IMG/VR virus record: IMGVR_UViG_3300024062_000088
Span: 1 to 20,109 of that record
DNA: 20,109 nt
Direction: 5' to 3' (one strand)
Origin: a virus
Part shown: piece by piece, positions 16,201-20,109 of the stretch
Layout: each line of letters starts with the position of its first letter
How positions within the stretch are numbered: the stretch's first letter is position 1
Position numbers and translations under genes: made by a program
The notes under the pieces: generated by a model
The model's input: only the letters and a program-made list of their open reading frames with translations
Told to the model about the DNA's origin: nothing
Database searches by the model: none

Positions 16201-19173
16201 CATAACTCAACTGTTAGGGTTATTGATTCTAAAGCTAGGTTTAAAGTATTAAGCATAAGCGATCAAATACCAACAGCGGCAAATGATACTCCAATAATAG
16301 CATCTGCGGATGGAGCTGTAGGTAGATTCTTTGTCAAAGTTGACTACAATGATCAGTTTCAGCTATACTTAGGCACTGATTTTGATGCCTTATCTACTAG
16401 CACTAACGGAGCTGTTTTCACTAGCGAAAGATCACCAAGCAAGCTCTACGACTCTGGTATATTTTACGAGGCATCAGAAGCACACCCAATAAAACTGACA
16501 AGAGAAAACGCTCAAGACTACATACCGATAGGCTCTACACTACAGGTAGACTCTGCAAGCAATATTAGCAGTAGTGTTATCAGCTCTATACAGTCGAAAA
16601 TAAATGGAGCTACTGTGATAGGCGTTAGAGGTGCAAACTGCTTTAATAGAAAACAAATACTTGAAAAAAGTGGTACCGATGCTTTTTGTAGAATACAAGT
16701 AGATAGAGACTTAACTAATATACTTAATGGAGGATCATTTTTAAGTCAAGTTAGATTACATATAAGAGTTAATAGACCAGATGGCACTTTTGTTACTGTT
16801 AGGCTAGAGAAAGGTTTAAATAACGACGATACCCTACATGTAAATCCTTATACACACTCTGTTTATGATTTTAATGACTTAAACTTATCTTCATCTTTAG
16901 ACTTTTACAACTGCATAGCGTTTGGTAATGGTGTTGAATCAGATACTATAAGAGAAGACTTTGGAGCCGACTCTGTACATGTTTATGCACCTATAGGTAA
17001 AATAAGTGGTTTTAAAGCTTCGTTAGAAAATGAAGACTACAAGAAGGAGTTTAAAGGCAATTTTTTAATACACTCTCAAGGTTACAATGAGCAAAACGGA
17101 GTAAATAGACTTAATGAATTTTTAATTGGTCAGTCTATAGAAAGACAAATCGATAAGAACTATGGGTCTGTTCAAAAAATTTTTTTAAGTAATACAAACT
17201 TAATTATATTCTGCCAAAGTAGAGTACTTAGGTTATTGTCTGGTAAATCAGAGTTTTACAAAGCAGACGGAACAGCTGATGTAATTGAATTTAAAAATAG
17301 AGTGCTTGGCTCTGAGCTAGTTTACGGAGGCGGTGAGTATGGCATTTCAAACAATCCAGAGTCATTTGCCATAAATGAACAAAGAATATACTTTACTGAT
17401 ACAACTAGAGGAGCTGTTTTAAGGCTTTCTAACGATGGTATTACGGTTATATCTGATTATGGAATGAGAGATTACTTTTATGACAACCTAAAGAACGTTA
17501 GAGCTGCTATCGGTACATACGACGGAAGGAAAGATGAATACAATCTTACATTGCACCAAGTAGTACACCCTTACTTTGCTAAAAACGTTAATACAGTTAC
17601 TTTTTCAGAGCCTGCTAACGGTTGGTCTTGTTTCAAGTCATTTATACCAGAATCTGGATTAACAATGAACAATCTTTATTACACTTTTAAAGTAGGTAGA
17701 CTTTGGTTGCATCACGTAGAAAGCGTTAATAGAAATACGTTCTATAATGTTCAAACCGCATCTACAGTTTCACCTGTATTCAATGACTCCCCTGAAGTAG
17801 TTAAGAGTTGGAGAGCTATGAGCTACGAAGGTAGTGAAGCAAAAACTACCACTAGCAATGGCTGGTACGTAGAAAGTATAAATACTAATAGTCAGTCCGG
17901 TAAAATTGATTACTTCATAAACAAAGAGGATAAATTCTTTAATAGTATACAAGGAACAGAAACTGTGTTTGTAAACTTTGCTGACGGAGGCGCTACTGGT
18001 ACTGCTGCAAACAATATAGACACTAGAGAATTTTCTGTTCAAGGAGTAGGAGGCTTGTCTGGTAATCCAACGGTCGTAGGTACAACGCCTGAGCTAGGCT
18101 ATAGTATAACGGTAGATATTCCTGATACAGACTTTTACACTTCACCAGGCTTTCAATACTTGAATCAAACTACAACTCCAAGTGGATTGTTAGGTACGTT
18201 TACTATATCTCCTAAACCTGGCTACTCGATTAGTGCTTCTGATTTTACAAGCATAAGCATAACTAACTATCTTATATCTCCTTTGTCGTCAATAACTTTT
18301 TCTGACGTTGGAACTGCAAATACTCCAAGTAATTCTGTTTCAGTAACTATAAATAGTATTAGCCAGACTTTAACGAATGACTTAAACATAACTATTGATA
18401 ATTTCAATGAAATAGAGTTAGAGCAAGCGAATACTTTAATTAGAATGCGCCTGCGATTTAATGTAGATAATACAGCAGCGCCAACCGGCGTGAGCGTGGA
18501 GAATGTAACAATAAGTGAAGTAAGCCCACTAGTAAGCAGCACTTTATCGATAAATCAATCTAACTTAGTGCTTTACTTAATAGACGGAACTATTCCAGAA
18601 AATGCGTTTACATTACTATGTAATGTTCAGGTAGCCTTGTCTAGTGTAGATGGTTACTTTTATAGCGCTTTACCTGAGCCAATACTAACTTCTGATGAAC
18701 CTAATAACGAAGGCATAGAATTTCAAACACAGGTTTGGGGAGAGAATATAATTACTAATGAAAATGGGTTGCCAACAGCTATATCTTATAATGTTTCTTT
18801 TAATCCAAACGCTATTTATGGTATAAATGGTAATATTTATTCTTCTGCTAATTATGAGTTAAGTTTTGATAATCAACAAGTGTCGAGAAGTTCTGTTACA
18901 CTTAACTCTGATACTATAGTTAGACCTAACACTGCAACTACGTATGTGATACCTATTAATACAATAAACGGTATTCCAACGGCGGTAGAAGCTGAATCTT
19001 GGATTACTATAGATCTCATTAGCGTAGACAGTATTACTATAACATTGTTAGAGAATACTGGTGCTTCGAGAAGTGGAGATATAACAATAACGCCTGCTAA
19101 TCAAACGGGAGAAAACACAGTAACACTAACAGTAGTGCAACAGTCTGGAAGCTACATAGAAATTCAACAATAA
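13228..19173 (+). CDS. Giant tail stabilization/muzzle protein with C-terminal BACON domain
   Basis: This 1981-residue protein begins with the signature of the crAss-like stabilization (muzzle) family: FLKGKMNKDFDERLVPSGEY and then RDALNVEIVSSEGSNVGTV (residues about 8-46). Family body segments follow, including a propeller-like region around residues 1280-1430 (LNEFLIGQSIERQ, IYFTDTTRGAVLRLS). The usual family ending lies near 1460-1576 (GWSCFKSFIPESGL, TFKVGRLWLHH, WYVESINTN). Two additions stand out. A beta domain at about 640-865 separates YGNYTQNYDLNKV from GLKSVKSNKTYQTG. After about 1576 a further 400 residues of Thr/Ser-rich beta repeats end in a BACON domain (about 1890-1974). The muzzle forms the short tail tube end through which DNA leaves. 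The extra domains would sit on the outside. Confidence 0.87.
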   Translation: MAEMKRNFLKGKMNKDFDERLVPSGEYRDALNVEIVSSEGSNVGTVQTLRGNSQVDNINFSSSALAVGSVEDEENNLFYSFIANTYDLTEHANGGFIGNKCDTIWQYKQDESGNISEQKVVVNDMYTSQQIPNTFEYTNDGQAVTITGLSRVANSFRPGVVGGFPDEPTYLATGVRVGMRVQKINVAGNDLWGSADIRVLSIADSGDGTMECTITPLIGIAEDRDDYDAADIAAGTIIRFSSDRILNFSTGTKETATTVASSGQVSFTPSLDGETTLITGINVLDDLLLWTDGRNEPKKINIKNGIAGSSRLAEHTRLWIPQREEKFLRGWLKEEHINVIKKTPSTSPKIEPLSTLRNGPTSSLVKKYVEFASPVAGPFALHGPGGNIFPVGTDHWLDSLIDNVAWQPFDKIKLIGQSSNTVVYFRLIPPYNAGTDTIDKRLFRQITVPEGYDPNEVAEVWSASLVVEEVDSLFKDKFIHFAYRYKYTDGEYSVISPYSTSAFIADGYQYSALTGFNDGMLNITRIVNVSNFVTPSTPEDVVAVEILARDVNDDAQSVWSVAFIDINDTAWANGGFVSIDDNSFGGAIPTDQLLRDQDFVPITARAQEIVGNKIIYGNYTQNYDLNKVNIITEVVSASPYQGATQLSNNNITTAQSEPLIVNQGGVGNSLYNGPLRTDYEASDPQGNFTNTPGNYFYTAPQDGTYIIKASVNTLIYKAIRGFVTYSTGQASDRLVIFRPGVALRLYDVDAAAFLTNDEVTQLSGGPSSNQFLSNSPQGQAFTVNLSYPSDFEEVNFTWQVPLTENKKIQVRIVVDDYSSFTTFPPGGVYKSMSTDLEYGTIGATFSWPSPSSYYATVKNATFNVVSSPEVEENIILAQGLKSVKSNKTYQTGIMYTDGNRQAVVQTNESSKVQTQVQDAISVNRIACTPINTPPVWATHYKYVVKEVENREYNLVMSESYSNNDDNFAWLVFNSSDVDKISEGDFLIMKKKHNSTVRVIDSKARFKVLSISDQIPTAANDTPIIASADGAVGRFFVKVDYNDQFQLYLGTDFDALSTSTNGAVFTSERSPSKLYDSGIFYEASEAHPIKLTRENAQDYIPIGSTLQVDSASNISSSVISSIQSKINGATVIGVRGANCFNRKQILEKSGTDAFCRIQVDRDLTNILNGGSFLSQVRLHIRVNRPDGTFVTVRLEKGLNNDDTLHVNPYTHSVYDFNDLNLSSSLDFYNCIAFGNGVESDTIREDFGADSVHVYAPIGKISGFKASLENEDYKKEFKGNFLIHSQGYNEQNGVNRLNEFLIGQSIERQIDKNYGSVQKIFLSNTNLIIFCQSRVLRLLSGKSEFYKADGTADVIEFKNRVLGSELVYGGGEYGISNNPESFAINEQRIYFTDTTRGAVLRLSNDGITVISDYGMRDYFYDNLKNVRAAIGTYDGRKDEYNLTLHQVVHPYFAKNVNTVTFSEPANGWSCFKSFIPESGLTMNNLYYTFKVGRLWLHHVESVNRNTFYNVQTASTVSPVFNDSPEVVKSWRAMSYEGSEAKTTTSNGWYVESINTNSQSGKIDYFINKEDKFFNSIQGTETVFVNFADGGATGTAANNIDTREFSVQGVGGLSGNPTVVGTTPELGYSITVDIPDTDFYTSPGFQYLNQTTTPSGLLGTFTISPKPGYSISASDFTSISITNYLISPLSSITFSDVGTANTPSNSVSVTINSISQTLTNDLNITIDNFNEIELEQANTLIRMRLRFNVDNTAAPTGVSVENVTISEVSPLVSSTLSINQSNLVLYLIDGTIPENAFTLLCNVQVALSSVDGYFYSALPEPILTSDEPNNEGIEFQTQVWGENIITNENGLPTAISYNVSFNPNAIYGINGNIYSSANYELSFDNQQVSRSSVTLNSDTIVRPNTATTYVIPINTINGIPTAVEAESWITIDLISVDSITITLLENTGASRSGDITITPANQTGENTVTLTVVQQSGSYIEIQQ
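18895..19149 (+). other. BACON domain at the end of the muzzle protein
   Basis: Residues about 1890-1974 of the muzzle protein show the BACON pattern: an opening strand (VTLNSDTIVRPN), the central AESWITI with Trp1925, the strand SITITLLENTG, then SRSGDITITP with Arg1948, and the closing TVTLTVVQQSGS with Gln1971 and Gln1972. BACON domains (Bacteroidetes-associated, carbohydrate-binding, often N-terminal) are typical of Bacteroidota glycan-active proteins and occur in crAss-like phages. Confidence 0.75.
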
Positions 19174-19176
19174 AAT

Positions 19177-20109
19177 ATGCCAAATCCTAGAAATGTATTT
19201 TTAAACTCAGTTGATCCAGTGGATAACAATACTCAAGAGATAACTTTCAATGTTGTTACTAATGGAACAGCTCCGACAGCCGCTATATCGTATACAGATG
19301 GATCTGGCTGGGCAACTGTTGGTACACCAATACTATCAAACACTGACAACGATGGAAATAGTATATATGCGGTAAATGTTGTTTTAGACGTAAATGACTT
19401 TTCTGTGTCTGGTGATAATCCAAGAAGAGCTACCCTAACTATGACTCACTCTGACACAGTGGCAACAGATACTAATTTTATAGATCAATATGGCTACGAT
19501 CCGGCTACAGACACATTAACAGTGAGTCCTACGTCAGTTGTAGTTCCTACGTCTGCTACTTCAGGTACAATACAAATAACTAGTAGTTTGGCAACTGGAG
19601 ATTTACCAGGTGTTTCTATAGCGTCTATCACTGGTGAAGAAAATATAACTATAGGAGATGTACAAGAGGTTAGTGGAGAATCTTATACACATACTGTTTC
19701 GTACTCTTTTCAAGCGGCTAACGACGCTAACCCTAATGGCAATTCTGTATTCTTAAACTTTTTTCACCAATACAATAATCAACCAGGCGCTATTGCTAAT
19801 CAACTAATACCAATACAGCAATCATCGGCACCTTACTTTGAGTTCCAACCTGATAGTTCTAATAACCTAGAAATTGAGGTTGACAACGGCGATCACGTAG
19901 ACTACCAAATTCCATTGATAGATAATAGTGGTACTCCATCTTCAACAGAGTACAAGGTAAAAGTACCGGGTGGATCTGGTACCTTAGGAGATTGGGACGA
20001 AAACTTCTTAAACTCTCCAACTGGAGATGATTCTACATGGTTTAGTTCTGTTTCTGTTATTGATGGAGATAACTTTGACAAAGTTCTTCAGTTTACAGTA
20101 CAGGCAAAT
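19177..20109 (+). CDS. Partial tail protein made of tandem Ig/BACON-like domains (runs off the right edge)
   Basis: An ATG at 19177, three bases after the muzzle stop, opens a frame of 311 codons with no stop before the window ends. The first domain (residues about 1-100) contains DGSGWATVG with Trp45 and DNPRRATLTMTHSD near 80-93, the W-x-V and N-x-x-R-x-(A/G) signature of BACON-like repeats. A second starts at TLTVSPTSVVVPTSATSG (about 113) and ends with LIPIQQSS. A third begins at YFEFQPDSSNNLEIEVDNG. The style matches the C-terminal BACON domain of the preceding muzzle protein. It has no signal peptide, and its position after the muzzle suggests a tail appendage or receptor-binding protein rather than a secreted host-type protein. 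The C-terminus, which might carry an enzyme or fibre tip, is outside the window. Confidence 0.7.
   Translation, partial: MPNPRNVFLNSVDPVDNNTQEITFNVVTNGTAPTAAISYTDGSGWATVGTPILSNTDNDGNSIYAVNVVLDVNDFSVSGDNPRRATLTMTHSDTVATDTNFIDQYGYDPATDTLTVSPTSVVVPTSATSGTIQITSSLATGDLPGVSIASITGEENITIGDVQEVSGESYTHTVSYSFQAANDANPNGNSVFLNFFHQYNNQPGAIANQLIPIQQSSAPYFEFQPDSSNNLEIEVDNGDHVDYQIPLIDNSGTPSSTEYKVKVPGGSGTLGDWDENFLNSPTGDDSTWFSSVSVIDGDNFDKVLQFTVQAN

Noticed and set aside
1-20109. CRISPR array, insertion sequence, integrase or attachment site
   Set aside because: I saw no spaced direct repeats, inverted terminal repeats, transposase motifs or tRNA gene ends in the window.

Overview
The window is a single-strand, tightly packed structural-gene module of a tailed bacteriophage. 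Every gene I can support reads on the + strand. In order they encode a lysis-type membrane protein, small virion and accessory proteins, a GroES-like protein, a candidate small terminase, the large terminase (TerL), the portal, a scaffold, the major capsid protein (MCP), two neck or ring-type proteins, and a very large tail 'stabilization/muzzle' protein. A further tail protein runs off the right edge. Gene order, protein sizes and the N-terminal signature of the 1981-residue protein match the virion block of crAss-like podoviruses and their marine relatives that infect Bacteroidota. Assignment to a flavobacterium-like marine host is an inference. It rests on low G+C, AT-rich gene leaders without Shine-Dalgarno sequences, and a BACON domain, a fold typical of Bacteroidota and known from crAss-like phages.

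Layout: 1-198 is the C-terminal end of an HExxH protein cut by the window edge. 198-614 is a holin-like protein. 616-1580 holds a small beta-rich protein and a LamG/concanavalin-like protein. 1608-2899 holds a coiled-coil protein, a small basic protein, a protein that appears to be two fused GroES-like domains, and a TerS candidate. 2899-7546 is TerL and portal. 7577-10160 is scaffold and MCP, closed by a strong intrinsic terminator. 10228-13224 holds an unrecognised post-capsid protein and two ring-like proteins, with a conspicuous hairpin in front of the first ring gene. 13228-19173 is the muzzle protein. 19177 to the end is an open reading frame made of tandem Ig/BACON-like beta domains. 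The longest non-coding gap is 67 bases. I see no tRNA, CRISPR array, insertion sequence or attachment site.

How the parts work together: TerS and TerL package DNA through the portal into a shell built by MCP on the scaffold. The ring proteins and muzzle close the neck and form the short tail. The GroES-like protein may help fold MCP or other virion proteins with the host GroEL. The less ordinary theme is repeated addition of carbohydrate-binding-like beta domains to virion proteins: a LamG-like protein, an inserted jelly-roll in the first ring protein, an inserted beta domain and a C-terminal BACON domain in the muzzle, and a BACON-like protein next to it. This suggests a virion equipped to stick to polysaccharide or to a glycan-coated host. 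The tandem GroES protein is the other item most worth follow-up.
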